A program made the translations under genes and the position numbers. A DNA stretch of 64,000 nucleotides from Bacillota bacterium. Lineage in GTDB: Bacteria; Bacillota; Clostridia; Christensenellales; Aristaeellaceae. The stretch spans positions 1 through 64,000 of the forward strand of contig JAEZQK010000055.1 in the NCBI GenBank assembly GCA_023413135.1, given 5' to 3'. The notes under the pieces were generated by a model. That model saw only the letters and a list, made by a program, of their open reading frames with translations. It was not told the origin of the DNA and ran no database searches. Numbering within the stretch: the stretch's first letter is position 1; each line of letters starts with the position of its first letter. Shown here piece after piece: positions 1 through 8,333 of the stretch.

Positions 1-70
1 ATTGCCGCCACTGGCGGCAGCCGGGTTACGGAACCCAGCGTAGCGCTGCTACGCCTCGCTTCGTCTCCTT
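1..70. repeat. Edge of a dispersed repeat, partial copy C
   Basis: The first 37 bases or so (CCGCCACTGGCGGCAGCC, then GGGTTACGGAACCC) resemble one end of the repeat core at 24805-24958 and 45328-45488. All three share a CCAC(T/A)GGC(A/G)G block followed by a GG..TT.CGGA.CC block. Positions 35-65 hold a further short GC-rich dyad. The rest of this copy would lie upstream of the window. Membership is inferred from by-eye alignment. Confidence 0.4.
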
Positions 71-151
71 GTATTGCACAAAAATCTCTCGCGGCCATGG
101 ACGCAATAATGTTTTACATTAGTATTATGGAATTGTTCAGGAGGGAAACAG

Positions 152-1180
152 ATGAAAGCCGCTGTTTTTTATGGAAAGCATGACGTCAAAGTCCAGGAAG
201 TGCAGGAGCTGGCCCTTGGTGTAAAGGATGTGCGCATCGCAGTAGCCTATTGCGGCGTATGCGGCACGGACATCCACATTTATGAGGGCGATCCCGGCGC
301 GGCACCAGTGACGCCTCCCAACATTCTTGGGCACGAAATGTCTGGCGTCGTCGTAGAGACAGGTGCTGAAGTCACACATGTCAAAACCGGCGACCGGGTA
401 GCGGTAGATCCCAATGAAATGTGCGGCCAGTGCTTTCACTGCCGCAATGCCATGGGCCATTTCTGTACCCGCATGACCGGGTACGGCACCACCGCCCGGG
501 GCGGATTTGCAGAATATCTCACCGTGCCGGAAAAGCAGGTGTACAAAATCCCGGATCACTTGCCTTTGCGGCATGCCGCCCTATCGGAGACGGTTTCTTG
601 CTGCGTGCACGGCATCGACCTGTGCAATATCCGTGCCGGTCAAACGGTGCTGGTGCTGGGGGCCGGGCCTATCGGATTGATCATGCTTCAGTTGGCGAAG
701 CTCCAGGGAGCGGCCTGCATTATCGTTTCAGAACCCACGGTGCAAAAGCGGGAACTGGCGCTGAAATTAGGGGCCGACAAGGCCGTGGATCCCACAAAGG
801 AGGATCTGGCATCAATATTGGCCGGCTATCCCAACGTAGATTACGTCATCGAGTGCGTGGGCAGCGTAAAGACCATGACCCAGGCCGTAGCTTTGGCTGG
901 CCGCGGGGCTACGGTGATGTTCTTTGGCCTCACGCCGCCAAGCGCGGAGCTTAACATCAAGCCCTATGAAGTCTTCGCCAGGGAGCTGCACATTACCGCC
1001 TCCTTCATCAATCCCTATACCTTTACAAGGGCCATTTCCCTTTTGGCGGAGGAAAAGTTAAACGTCCGGGATATTATCAGCCTGGAGCTTCCTCTTGACG
1101 ATATTTTGAAGGTGTTTGAGGAGCCCGCCTGCCGCCAGGGCGGCAAGGTGCTCATCTCCATGGGCGCAGAAGGTAAATGA
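152..1180 (+). CDS. Zinc-dependent medium-chain alcohol/polyol dehydrogenase
   Basis: A 342-residue protein of the MDR superfamily, sorbitol/threonine dehydrogenase branch, which oxidises a sugar alcohol or related alcohol with NAD(P). The catalytic zinc ligands are visible as Cys37, His61 and Glu62 (CGVCGTD, GHE). The structural-zinc lobe has Cys91, Cys94, Cys97 and Cys105 in the usual spacing. The Rossmann motif GAGPIG lies near residues 166-171. Length is normal for the family. The ATG follows an AGGAGGGA ribosome binding site. It stands alone, converges with the GH30 operon and ends in a terminator. The substrate cannot be told from sequence; nearby sugar-degradation genes make a polyol plausible. 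Confidence 0.9.
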   Translation: MKAAVFYGKHDVKVQEVQELALGVKDVRIAVAYCGVCGTDIHIYEGDPGAAPVTPPNILGHEMSGVVVETGAEVTHVKTGDRVAVDPNEMCGQCFHCRNAMGHFCTRMTGYGTTARGGFAEYLTVPEKQVYKIPDHLPLRHAALSETVSCCVHGIDLCNIRAGQTVLVLGAGPIGLIMLQLAKLQGAACIIVSEPTVQKRELALKLGADKAVDPTKEDLASILAGYPNVDYVIECVGSVKTMTQAVALAGRGATVMFFGLTPPSAELNIKPYEVFARELHITASFINPYTFTRAISLLAEEKLNVRDIISLELPLDDILKVFEEPACRQGGKVLISMGAEGK

Positions 1181-1201
1181 CTCCCCTTTCCCTGAATACC
1201 A

Positions 1202-1245
1202 AAATCCCATGCCTGTTCATCAAGCATGGGATTTATTTTTACTTT
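1202..1245 (+). terminator. Terminator between the dehydrogenase and GH30 genes
   Basis: A perfect 11-bp stem, AAATCCCATGC (1202-1212) with GCATGGGATTT (1224-1234), is followed by a T-rich stretch on the plus strand. It sits between two convergent genes and may serve both directions, though the minus-strand T tract is short. Confidence 0.8.
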
Positions 1246-1256
1246 TTTACCCTTAT

Positions 1257-2603
1257 TTATTTCGTTCCTTCAATGACAGCCGTGGCAATGGCATTCGCCG
1301 CCAGCGTGAACGAAGCAACTGCCCCGTTCAGGCGGACGACCACCGGCAGCGCCTTGCCCGTTTTGTTAAGGAAAACGGATACCAGCGTGCCGTCGGGATT
1401 TTGGAAGGATACGGTATCCAGCTTATCGGTATAAGCGGAAGATGCGATACGTTTGGCGCCCGGTTTGATGTAGCGGCTGAAATGGCCAATGTATTCAAAG
1501 CTGAGCTTCTTTTCCACCGAATTCTGCTTAGGGTCGCACATGATCGGCGCTTCGCAGAAGTTGCCCACATGGTTGGGGCCGCCCTTTTCGTCAAGGAGGA
1601 TATTCCAATCCAGATAGCCATGCATGCCGGCTTTCAGGTTGCCAATGATGTCATGGGCGTACATCCTGGCATGGGCAAGCTGGTCGTCGGCACCAAAGTG
1701 GCTGTATTCCACGCAGCCCTCGGAGAACACCAGCTTCTTGTCCGGGAACTGTTCGGCTACCAAACGCACCGCATCAAAATGCTCGCCGCTGTACCAGTGA
1801 AAAGCAACGCCCTTCACCATTTTATTGGTCTGATCGTCTATGATCTCCCGGGCCCGCTCGTATACCCGTTCCTTGTTGTGGTCCCAAATGTAGATGCCCA
1901 CATCCATAAGGCCATGCTTTACAAGAGCCGGATACAAAAAGTCCCGCAGGAAGGTCTTCTCCTCCTCAGCCGTATAAATGCAGGAATCCCATTTTTGCAC
2001 GGCTTTAGGCTCGTTCTGTACGGTGACCATGGGGACATTGTATCCCCTCGCCTGATATTCCTTGATGTAGCGGCAGACATAATTGGCCCAGCGCTCGTAG
2101 TATTTTGGCAAAAGATATCCGCCGCCGTTTTTCTGGCCGTTGCTTTTCATGAATGCAGGAGGGCTCCAGGGCGAAAGCATTAAGGCAAGGCGCGTTTTCG
2201 CCGTCTCCTGGGCACGGCTTAGCAGCGGCAGCACATACTTCTCATCCCGCTCAAGCGTGAAAGTGGCAAGCGCTTCATCCTTTGAGTCGGTAACGGCAGA
2301 ATAGTTGCCCAGCGCAAAATCGCAGCTGTCAATGGACACCCGGGCCATGGTATATTGGTTGCCATCCGGTCCGAAATACGCGTCCAATATCTCCCGCTGC
2401 TTTTCCTCTTTCATCTGGAAAAACACGTATCCGGCCGCCTCCGTGATAGCGCCGCCAAAACCCATGATCTCCTGGTACCGCACATTGGGGTACAGGTTGA
2501 CCGCATGGTTTTCCACGCCCGAATCAGTTTCAAAAACCGCCGTCTGTTGTACCTTTTTCGCTTTGCCCCTCATGTAGACCGTGCTTGTAAGATCCAGTTT
2601 CAT
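1257..2603 (-). CDS. Glycoside hydrolase family 30 (glucosylceramidase-like)
   Basis: A 448-residue GH30 retaining glycosidase. The N-terminal GFGGAITE motif lies at about residues 48-55. The acid/base glutamate is Glu198 in QNEP, and the likely nucleophile is Glu295 in VFSEGCVEY. GH30 members cleave beta-glucosides, beta-xylans or beta-1,6-glucans; the substrate is not predictable here. No signal peptide is seen, so it probably acts in the cytoplasm on imported oligosaccharides. The ATG at 2603 was chosen because AGAGGGG precedes it; an upstream in-frame start lacks such a site. It is the last gene of the Lpl-type operon. The C-terminal 80 or so residues form the small beta domain typical of the family. 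Confidence 0.93.
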   Translation of the reverse strand: MKLDLTSTVYMRGKAKKVQQTAVFETDSGVENHAVNLYPNVRYQEIMGFGGAITEAAGYVFFQMKEEKQREILDAYFGPDGNQYTMARVSIDSCDFALGNYSAVTDSKDEALATFTLERDEKYVLPLLSRAQETAKTRLALMLSPWSPPAFMKSNGQKNGGGYLLPKYYERWANYVCRYIKEYQARGYNVPMVTVQNEPKAVQKWDSCIYTAEEEKTFLRDFLYPALVKHGLMDVGIYIWDHNKERVYERAREIIDDQTNKMVKGVAFHWYSGEHFDAVRLVAEQFPDKKLVFSEGCVEYSHFGADDQLAHARMYAHDIIGNLKAGMHGYLDWNILLDEKGGPNHVGNFCEAPIMCDPKQNSVEKKLSFEYIGHFSRYIKPGAKRIASSAYTDKLDTVSFQNPDGTLVSVFLNKTGKALPVVVRLNGAVASFTLAANAIATAVIEGTK

Positions 2604-2633
2604 GTAAGTCCCCTCTTGCATGTATTCATCGCG

Positions 2634-3287
2634 TCAGCTTTTAAGTGCGCACCAGCGCAATCCGTTATGTATAAGCTGGCGGAACGACGCGTGGTCATAT
2701 GTCATGTGGTCGTGACCCGATGCGTAGCAGAACACGCGGCTGTTTTTGTACGTGCGTGCCCACCCAATGGTTTTGATGCTGTTTGCGTTATCCGTGGTCA
2801 GCAAAGCCTGATTGCCCGGCTCCTCCGGCTCCCCGATAATGTAAGTCTCGTCGATGACTTCAAAATCGGCAACGCCGCGGGTAATAGGGTGGGCATCATC
2901 CGCTATATGGGTTTTGACGTGCTCGTTCTGATGATAGGAGAACACGCCGTCCTCACAGCGGACTTTAACCCCGGATACCTGCGTCCATACATCCCACTTG
3001 GGAAAGGATAGCAGGCCGTGATGCAAAAGCACAATCCCCTGCTTTGTGCTGCCCAGGCTTTGCGTCAGGTATTTGTACAGGGGGCTTGATTCATCCAGCT
3101 TTTTCAAATTCATGTTGTAATAGAGTACCACATCATACCAGTCCCTGTTCTTTTCGTCTTGACAAAATAGATCCAAGGGCTGCACGTAACATTCGCAGTC
3201 TTCAAAAGACCAGAGCATGTTTTGAAAGGAGACCACATCGTAAGGGTGCCCTTCCACCAGTACGGCCACTTTGATTTTGCCGTCCAT
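2634..3287 (-). CDS. ThuA-like (trehalose-utilisation domain) protein
   Basis: A 217-residue ThuA/glutamine-amidotransferase-like fold protein. It starts with MDGKIKVAVLVEGHPYDVVSF, has the buried strand VVLYYNMNL, a central IVLLHHGLLSF strand-turn and a C-terminal FCYASGHDHMTYDHASFRQL stretch, the area that in ThuA proteins carries GHD and the final helix. ThuA proteins accompany sugar and sugar-acid catabolism, but their reaction is poorly defined. The ATG at 3287 follows GGGAGGGATAGG; about 33 residues of upstream open frame are not family-like and were excluded. It lies between the sugar isomerase and GH30 genes on the same strand, so it probably takes part in handling the imported glycan. 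Confidence 0.82.
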   Translation of the reverse strand: MDGKIKVAVLVEGHPYDVVSFQNMLWSFEDCECYVQPLDLFCQDEKNRDWYDVVLYYNMNLKKLDESSPLYKYLTQSLGSTKQGIVLLHHGLLSFPKWDVWTQVSGVKVRCEDGVFSYHQNEHVKTHIADDAHPITRGVADFEVIDETYIIGEPEEPGNQALLTTDNANSIKTIGWARTYKNSRVFCYASGHDHMTYDHASFRQLIHNGLRWCALKS

Positions 3288-3391
3288 CCTATCCCTCCCA
3301 TGGCCGTTTGGCCTATGTATTTCCACTTTGGGTTTTGCATTTCCTGCATGAACCGCAGGGATTTCATTCCCTGCGGCATCATGCAAAGAGA

Positions 3392-4210
3392 TTAATATAC
3401 TTTTGCCTTGAGTGATTGCAGATAGGCAAGCGTTTTGTCCGTCTCGTAAGCGTAGTCGATTTCCTTGGCCCCGTTGGTAACCACCCAGGGGCAGGCCGCA
3501 GAAACGCCCTTGTCATACCCGATCTCCTTGAGGATGCGGAACAGGTGCAGGAAAATATCCTCTCTGTTGCCTACGTTGGGCTGTGCGCCGCCGTCGCCTT
3601 GAATATGCACGTTCAGGCAATAGTCCGGATACTTCAAAATGTCTTCAAGCGGCTGCTCAAGCTCCAGGAAGTAGTTGAGGTCAGCCATCACCTTGATGGA
3701 GCGGCGGCCCGTCAGCTTGGCAAAGGCAACGCCTTCCAGATACCTTGGGAAGAGGGTGTCATGCTCGGCCTGGGGCTCCAGCGCCACCTGCATGCCATAC
3801 TTTTCCGCGAAGTCGGCCATGATATTTACGGAACTGATTGCCTGATCGACGGCCGTTGTGCGGTCGAACCCTTCCGGGCAGCGGAAGTGGCCGCCCCAGC
3901 AGCCCACATACTTGATGCCAAGCTCCGCGAGACGGGCAAATTCCCTCTCCAGCATGAACAGTACCTTTTCCCGGTCATACTTTGGGCCGCAGACCGCGTA
4001 CAGGCTGTTTCCGGCTCCCAGCATATGGCTGGTCACCAGGCAGGGCCGGCCATCAGCCTTATATGCCGCCTTGATCTTCTCCCATTCTGCATCGCACAAA
4101 AGCGGGTCCGCATGAATGCTGGCGGGAACCTCAAAATACTCCCATTGTTTGTTCACCTTGTCAAGGGGCACAACGTCCACCACAATACCAAATTGGAAAG
4201 GCTTGCTCAT
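3392..4210 (-). CDS. Sugar phosphate isomerase/epimerase (AP_endonuc_2 TIM barrel)
   Basis: A 272-residue TIM barrel of the xylose-isomerase-like/IolE family. Metal-site segments characteristic of the fold are visible: VALEPQAEHD, KVMADLNYFLE and NVHIQGDGG, giving the Glu/Asp/His set that binds a divalent metal. Such enzymes isomerise or epimerise free or keto sugars, or inositol derivatives. The ATG at 4210 has AGGTGA five bases upstream; another ATG at 4219 overlaps that site and is less likely. It is encoded after the solute-binding protein with a stem-loop between them, and is probably the first cytoplasmic step for the imported sugar. The exact substrate is unknown. Confidence 0.82.
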   Translation of the reverse strand: MSKPFQFGIVVDVVPLDKVNKQWEYFEVPASIHADPLLCDAEWEKIKAAYKADGRPCLVTSHMLGAGNSLYAVCGPKYDREKVLFMLEREFARLAELGIKYVGCWGGHFRCPEGFDRTTAVDQAISSVNIMADFAEKYGMQVALEPQAEHDTLFPRYLEGVAFAKLTGRRSIKVMADLNYFLELEQPLEDILKYPDYCLNVHIQGDGGAQPNVGNREDIFLHLFRILKEIGYDKGVSAACPWVVTNGAKEIDYAYETDKTLAYLQSLKAKVY

Positions 4211-4291
4211 AACATTCACCTGTATCCTTTCAATGTTCTATTTATTCACTTCCCTGGATGCTCAGGGAAGAAAATAGCCTGCTGTATGAAA

Positions 4292-4332
4292 GCCCAGGGG
4301 AACGCCAAGGTTATCTTGTCACTCCCCTGGGC
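4292..4332 (-). terminator. Intra-operon stem-loop after the solute-binding protein gene
   Basis: A perfect 10-bp stem, GCCCAGGGGA with TCCCCTGGGC, encloses a 21-nt loop in the 167-bp gap between the solute-binding protein and the isomerase. Such hairpins commonly attenuate read-through and protect the abundant binding-protein mRNA. The following T tract is short (TTTCAT), so it is probably leaky. Confidence 0.65.
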
Positions 4333-4377
4333 CTACTTAGGTTTTACTACCCAGCGTGCCGGGCAGCGCATTTTGTA

Positions 4378-5907
4378 TTAGTCTTCGAACCTTACGGGGT
4401 TGGCCGCCATATAGGCTTCAAACTCGGCAGCGATGGCGGCGGTCTTCGTCTTGTAATCGCCTTCCACAAACTGCTTGAGCTCATCGAGTTGCACTTCGCC
4501 TGTGACATAGCGTACTTCCAGGCTGTTTAGCATTTGCGTCTCATCCGGGAACTCGGTGGGAATCTTGTCGATGGTCTTCACAAAGGGGGTATAGCAGCGG
4601 CGGGTAATGGCACTGGCGGCTGCGGATTCCTTTTGCCACTTTGCAATCATTTCCAGAGTGGAGCCGCCCATCAGCGCTTCGGTATCCTTGTAGGCGTTGG
4701 CAAAGGACATCATATTGCTGGTGGCCTTGCGGGCAGCTTCCGTCTGCTCGGGGGTGCGGTCGATGGTCCGGGTAGCGATGTCATAGCTGTTGTAGTGCAA
4801 TCCCTGCAAGCCCAGCTGCATCACCACGAAGCCTTCCTCGGAGTTGGCCCAATCCAGGAAGCGCAGCACATCGGGGATTTTTTCCGACTTCGCATTGATG
4901 AAGAAGGCCATCCAGTTGGAGGGCGGCATTACATACACGGGCTTCTCTTCCTTTGTCAGGGTGAGAGGCGCGCAGTATACGTAATCGTCGGGATTTAAGC
5001 TGTATTTCTCCAGGATTTGCGTGGTATAGTTCTTTTCGGAAGCGCCCACGATGCCCACACGGTTCTGGGCGAACTTCTCAATGTGCTCGCTGCTCTTGTG
5101 GGTGATGAACTCCCGGTCGACCACGCCTTCTTCATACAAGGTGCGCAGCAGCGTCAGATAATCATAGTAACCGCTCTTGAGGGCACGGATCTTGGCGCTG
5201 CCATCCTTGTCGGGCATGCCATGGTGCCAGGAAGAGATGCTGTAGGACGTGGACAGGAAGTCGTTGGCCAGATGCCACACGCCGGAGTCCATGCTGTTTT
5301 GCTGGGCGCCAAAGCTCACGCCATAGGTGTCGGCCTGGCCATTGCCGTCGGGATCATCCTTTGTAAAGGCGCGGCAGACGTCAATGAACTCCTCCACCGT
5401 GGTGGGCACCTGCTTGCCTACGGCGTCCAGCCACTTCTTGTTGATCAAAAATCCCCACTTGTCGTAGGAGTTGGGACGCGGTATGCCATAGATGCGGCCG
5501 TCCTCCAGCACCTTGGTATCACCGTACTGCTCGGGGGAAATGTTGCCCACAAGGTTCGGATAATCCTTGATCAGGTCCGTCACATCCGCAAGCAGCCCCT
5601 CGCCGGCCCACTGCTTGGCGGAGATATCCGCGCCGAAGATGAAGAAATCCGGCATGTCGTCGGTGGCCACCAGCACCTTCACCCGGTCGCCGAAGCTGTT
5701 GAGCGGTGGTGCTTCCACCAGCAGGCGGATGCCCAGCTTGTCTTCGATGTACTGGAAGATGGGGTTGCCGTCCAGTTGGATTTCGGGGTTGACCTGCAGA
5801 ACAACGGAAATCTCCACGACTTCCTTCTTTTCCGCCAGCGCAGCGCCGCAAAGCATGGTGATGGCCAGCACGGATGCAAGAACCAGGCCCAGTATCCGTT
5901 TGAACAT
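4378..5907 (-). CDS. Extracellular solute-binding protein of a sugar ABC transporter
   Basis: A 509-residue precursor with a clear signal peptide: MFKRILG, a hydrophobic core LVLASVLAITML, then an ALA cleavage site before EKKE. There is no proper lipobox cysteine, which is unusual for a Gram-positive binding protein; it may stay attached otherwise or be released. The mature part resembles the large LplA/YtcQ-type binding proteins (DUF3502-like group) that serve LplB/LplC permeases. Start chosen at 5907 because GGAGGGTTTTCC precedes MFKRIL. It captures the oligosaccharide outside the membrane. It follows both permease genes, and no ATPase gene is present, so a shared MsmX-type ATPase is expected elsewhere. 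Confidence 0.9.
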   Translation of the reverse strand: MFKRILGLVLASVLAITMLCGAALAEKKEVVEISVVLQVNPEIQLDGNPIFQYIEDKLGIRLLVEAPPLNSFGDRVKVLVATDDMPDFFIFGADISAKQWAGEGLLADVTDLIKDYPNLVGNISPEQYGDTKVLEDGRIYGIPRPNSYDKWGFLINKKWLDAVGKQVPTTVEEFIDVCRAFTKDDPDGNGQADTYGVSFGAQQNSMDSGVWHLANDFLSTSYSISSWHHGMPDKDGSAKIRALKSGYYDYLTLLRTLYEEGVVDREFITHKSSEHIEKFAQNRVGIVGASEKNYTTQILEKYSLNPDDYVYCAPLTLTKEEKPVYVMPPSNWMAFFINAKSEKIPDVLRFLDWANSEEGFVVMQLGLQGLHYNSYDIATRTIDRTPEQTEAARKATSNMMSFANAYKDTEALMGGSTLEMIAKWQKESAAASAITRRCYTPFVKTIDKIPTEFPDETQMLNSLEVRYVTGEVQLDELKQFVEGDYKTKTAAIAAEFEAYMAANPVRFED

Positions 5908-5961
5908 GGAAAACCCTCCTTTTTCTATTTCTCCATACAAATCTGTATGGCAGAATACGCT

Positions 5962-6858
5962 TTATTCCTTGACCGATCCAAGTGAAATGCCCTTGACAAA
6001 ATACTTTTGCATAAAGGGATATACGATCAGTATGGGCACGATGGTGATGACGATGGCCGCCATCTTGAGCGTGAATGTATGGGAGCGGTTTTGGGAGGTT
6101 AGCATCTGCGTCACCGGGGACACGGCGGATGTATCCTCCACCACCAGTTCCCTAAGCACCAGCGTCAGCGGCCATAACTTACGGTCTGTGACGTAGAGCA
6201 TGGCGGAAAAATAGCTGTTCCAGTAGCCCACCGCGCAGAACACCACCATGGTGGCCACCGCGGGCTTTAAAAGCGGAAACACCACGGAACCTAAGATGCG
6301 CAGGTCATTGGCGCCATCGATCCTGGCAGCCTCCTCCAAGGATTCAGGAACGGTTGTCTTGATGAAGTTCTTCATCAAAATCAGGTTGAAGGCGCTGATG
6401 CAGCCGGGAAGGATCAATGCCCAAATCTTGTTGTTCAGGCCTAAGGTACGGATCAAAACATAATTGGGGATCATGCCGCCGTTAAAGAACATGGTAAACA
6501 GAATCATGCCCATTACCAGCCGGTGCCCCTTCAAATTCGTTTTGGAAAGGGGGTAGGCGGAGATCACCAGCAGGAAGACGCTTAATAATGTACCGACTGT
6601 AGTAATAAACAGCGTCACCTTGTACCCGGACTGGATCAGGCTGTAATCCATGATCTGCTTGTAAGCCGTCAAGTCGAATTGATTGGGGATGATCTTCATA
6701 GGGTTGTCTATGTACTCTGTGTAAGGCATGAAGGATACGAACACCACGTACACGAAGGGCATTAGGCACAAGAAGGCGAACATAGCAATCCCCAGAATGG
6801 AGATGGACTCCACCACCCAGTCGCCTTTCCCCCGCACCAGCCCGCTGCGCTTTGCCAC
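5962..6858 (-). CDS. ABC sugar permease, LplC/MalG type
   Basis: A 298-residue inner-membrane permease with six predicted hydrophobic segments, and the cytoplasmic EAA loop visible as ESLEEAARIDGANDLRIL followed by FPLLKPAVAT, the ATPase docking site. The C-terminus QKYFVKGISLGSVKE is typical for LplC/YtcP proteins. The start is a GTG at 6858 preceded by AAGGAGGG; the longer open frame begins inside lplB-like coding sequence. It would overlap the upstream permease gene by none and lie 34 bp downstream of it. It forms the transport channel with the LplB-type partner. Confidence 0.92.
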   Translation of the reverse strand: MAKRSGLVRGKGDWVVESISILGIAMFAFLCLMPFVYVVFVSFMPYTEYIDNPMKIIPNQFDLTAYKQIMDYSLIQSGYKVTLFITTVGTLLSVFLLVISAYPLSKTNLKGHRLVMGMILFTMFFNGGMIPNYVLIRTLGLNNKIWALILPGCISAFNLILMKNFIKTTVPESLEEAARIDGANDLRILGSVVFPLLKPAVATMVVFCAVGYWNSYFSAMLYVTDRKLWPLTLVLRELVVEDTSAVSPVTQMLTSQNRSHTFTLKMAAIVITIVPILIVYPFMQKYFVKGISLGSVKE

Positions 6859-6892
6859 GAAAACCCTCCTTGCCGCAATGGCGGCCGGCAGA

Positions 6893-7825
6893 TTAAAAGA
6901 TCCCTTCCTCCCCCATGGCTTTGGCCCCAAGATTGGCCAGCACCAGCAGCATGAAGCCTACTGTGGAACTGAACAGGCCCACCGACGTAGCAAAGGAAAA
7001 ACGGCCATTGACCATGCCCATCTTGTAGGTGTATGTTTCAAACACTTCCGCCACCGCCAGGTTGCTATTGTTCTGCAGCACGTAAATCTGCTCAAACCCG
7101 TTGCTCATCAGGTTGCCGATGGATAAAAGGATCAGGATCAATATGGTGGAGCGGATGCCCGGCAGCGTGATGTGCCAGATCCGCTGCAGCTTGCCTGCCC
7201 CGTCGATGGTGGCTGCCTCGTACAAATCCGGGCTGATGGCGGTGATAGCCGCCAGATAGATGATGGTGTCCCACCCCGCCTGCTTCCACACGTGAGACAA
7301 AAGGGCAATGCCCCGGAAATATTTGTCGCTGCCCAGGAAGAACACCGGCTCCAGCCCCAGCGCCTTCATCCAGATGTTCACAATGCCCCAGGACGGCGAT
7401 AGCAGATTCACCAGAATGCCGCCAATGACCACCCAGGAGATAAAGTACGGCAGATAGATGGTGGTCTGGGCCAGCCGCTTGACCCTAAGCAGCGGGATCT
7501 CGTTGAGCATCAATGACAGCAGAATGGGAATGGGAAAGCAGAACAGTAAACGCATCATGCTTAGCAGCAGGGAGTTTAACAGCACCCGGTAGAAATCCTT
7601 CAGGCCGAACAGGTAGATGAAATTAGAAAACCCGCTCCAGGGGCTGCCCAGAATGCCCTTGGAAAACTTGAAATCCTTGAAGGCAATCACCAACCCGTAC
7701 ATGGGCAGGTAATGAAAAATGATGAAGTACGTAACGCAGGGGATCAGCAGCAGATACAGATACCGGTGGGCAAGAAAGTATCTTGTGCCCCTCGCAAGCC
7801 GGCTTTTGGGATGTAACGCAAGCAT
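6893..7825 (-). CDS. ABC sugar permease, LplB/MalF type
   Basis: A 310-residue permease with six hydrophobic segments. The N-terminal part RYLYLLLIPCVTYFIIFHYLP and FKDFKFSKGILGSPWSGF is characteristic of LplB. The EAA loop is DLYEAATIDGAGKLQRIWHITLPGI. The ATG at 7825 follows GGTGGGAAGG; the 41 upstream codons are rich in Asn, Tyr and Glu, unlike any permease, and were excluded. It is the first gene of the operon, after a 500-bp regulatory gap downstream of the YesM kinase, which suggests control by the YesMN pair. Confidence 0.92.
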   Translation of the reverse strand: MLALHPKSRLARGTRYFLAHRYLYLLLIPCVTYFIIFHYLPMYGLVIAFKDFKFSKGILGSPWSGFSNFIYLFGLKDFYRVLLNSLLLSMMRLLFCFPIPILLSLMLNEIPLLRVKRLAQTTIYLPYFISWVVIGGILVNLLSPSWGIVNIWMKALGLEPVFFLGSDKYFRGIALLSHVWKQAGWDTIIYLAAITAISPDLYEAATIDGAGKLQRIWHITLPGIRSTILILILLSIGNLMSNGFEQIYVLQNNSNLAVAEVFETYTYKMGMVNGRFSFATSVGLFSSTVGFMLLVLANLGAKAMGEEGIF

Positions 7826-8333
7826 GGCCTTCCCACCTTGTTCTATTTCATTGCGACTTTCGTTGTATTCATTGTATTTCAAGTTTCGGTTGTAGTAAAT
7901 CAACAAACCAGCTTTGAATTCTTGTGCATTTCGCTTCCGTGGAATCAATCATTGAAATTTGAAGTTACTTTTTAAAGCCGTATGCCATACTTGCATCCCT
8001 GGAATCCCTTCCATTCCCGTCAAGCTTGTTTTTTGTAATCGTTCCAAACGGAATATGGATTTTCAAAGTTGCCATATACGATATTTTAAAAGAATCAAAC
8101 GGCGGCACGAAACAGGATAACTGTCCCATGCCGCCTTTTGTAGTAGATGAATGACGGTTTCGTACTTGCAATCAAGGAAAATGTTTCACATATAGAGCGG
8201 TTGCCATCTGGTATACCAATTGTCAACCAGGTGACATACCAAATGGAACCCCAGGTTAGGTTAGGTTAGGTAAGGTTAGTATAGGTCAGTCTATCCATCA
8301 GGACGGACCGGCAGACGAAAACATCAATGATGT
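7826..8333. promoter_or_regulatory. Regulatory gap upstream of the sugar-transport operon
   Basis: About 500 bp without a convincing gene. It holds a structured hairpin at 8101-8135 (GGCGGCA/TGCCGCC with nested ACAG/CTGT), plausibly the terminator of the yesNM-type transcript. An 11-bp inverted repeat with one mismatch lies at 8204-8214 (CCATCTGGTAT) and 8236-8246 (ATACCAAATGG). A GGTTAG tandem tract lies at 8253-8279. Near 7850-7900 two related ACAAC(C)GAAA blocks lie 5' of the permease gene and could be sites for the AraC-type response regulator. No clear -35/-10 pair was identified on the minus strand. Confidence 0.5.
8253..8279. repeat. GGTTA short tandem repeat
   Basis: AGGTTAGGTTAGGTTAGG followed by TAAGGTTAG: three exact 5-base units and one degenerate unit directly after the 8236-8246 arm of the inverted repeat. 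It lies between the stop of the YesM kinase and the permease operon. Confidence 0.8.

Noticed and set aside
1116..2183. Plus-strand open frame of 355 codons opposite the GH30 gene
   Set aside because: It lies fully antisense to a clear GH30 enzyme, starts inside the dehydrogenase gene, has no ribosome binding site and its product has no family features.
3416..4381. Plus-strand open frame of 321 codons opposite the sugar isomerase gene
   Set aside because: It mirrors the codons of the isomerase; no binding site or domain is seen.
5017..5985. Plus-strand open frame of 322 codons opposite the solute-binding protein gene
   Set aside because: It is an antisense shadow with His/Val-rich composition produced by the GC-rich third positions of the real gene.
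7965..8171. 68-codon minus-strand frame upstream of the permease operon
   Set aside because: It runs through the hairpin at 8101-8135, has no ribosome binding site and its product is low in recognisable features.
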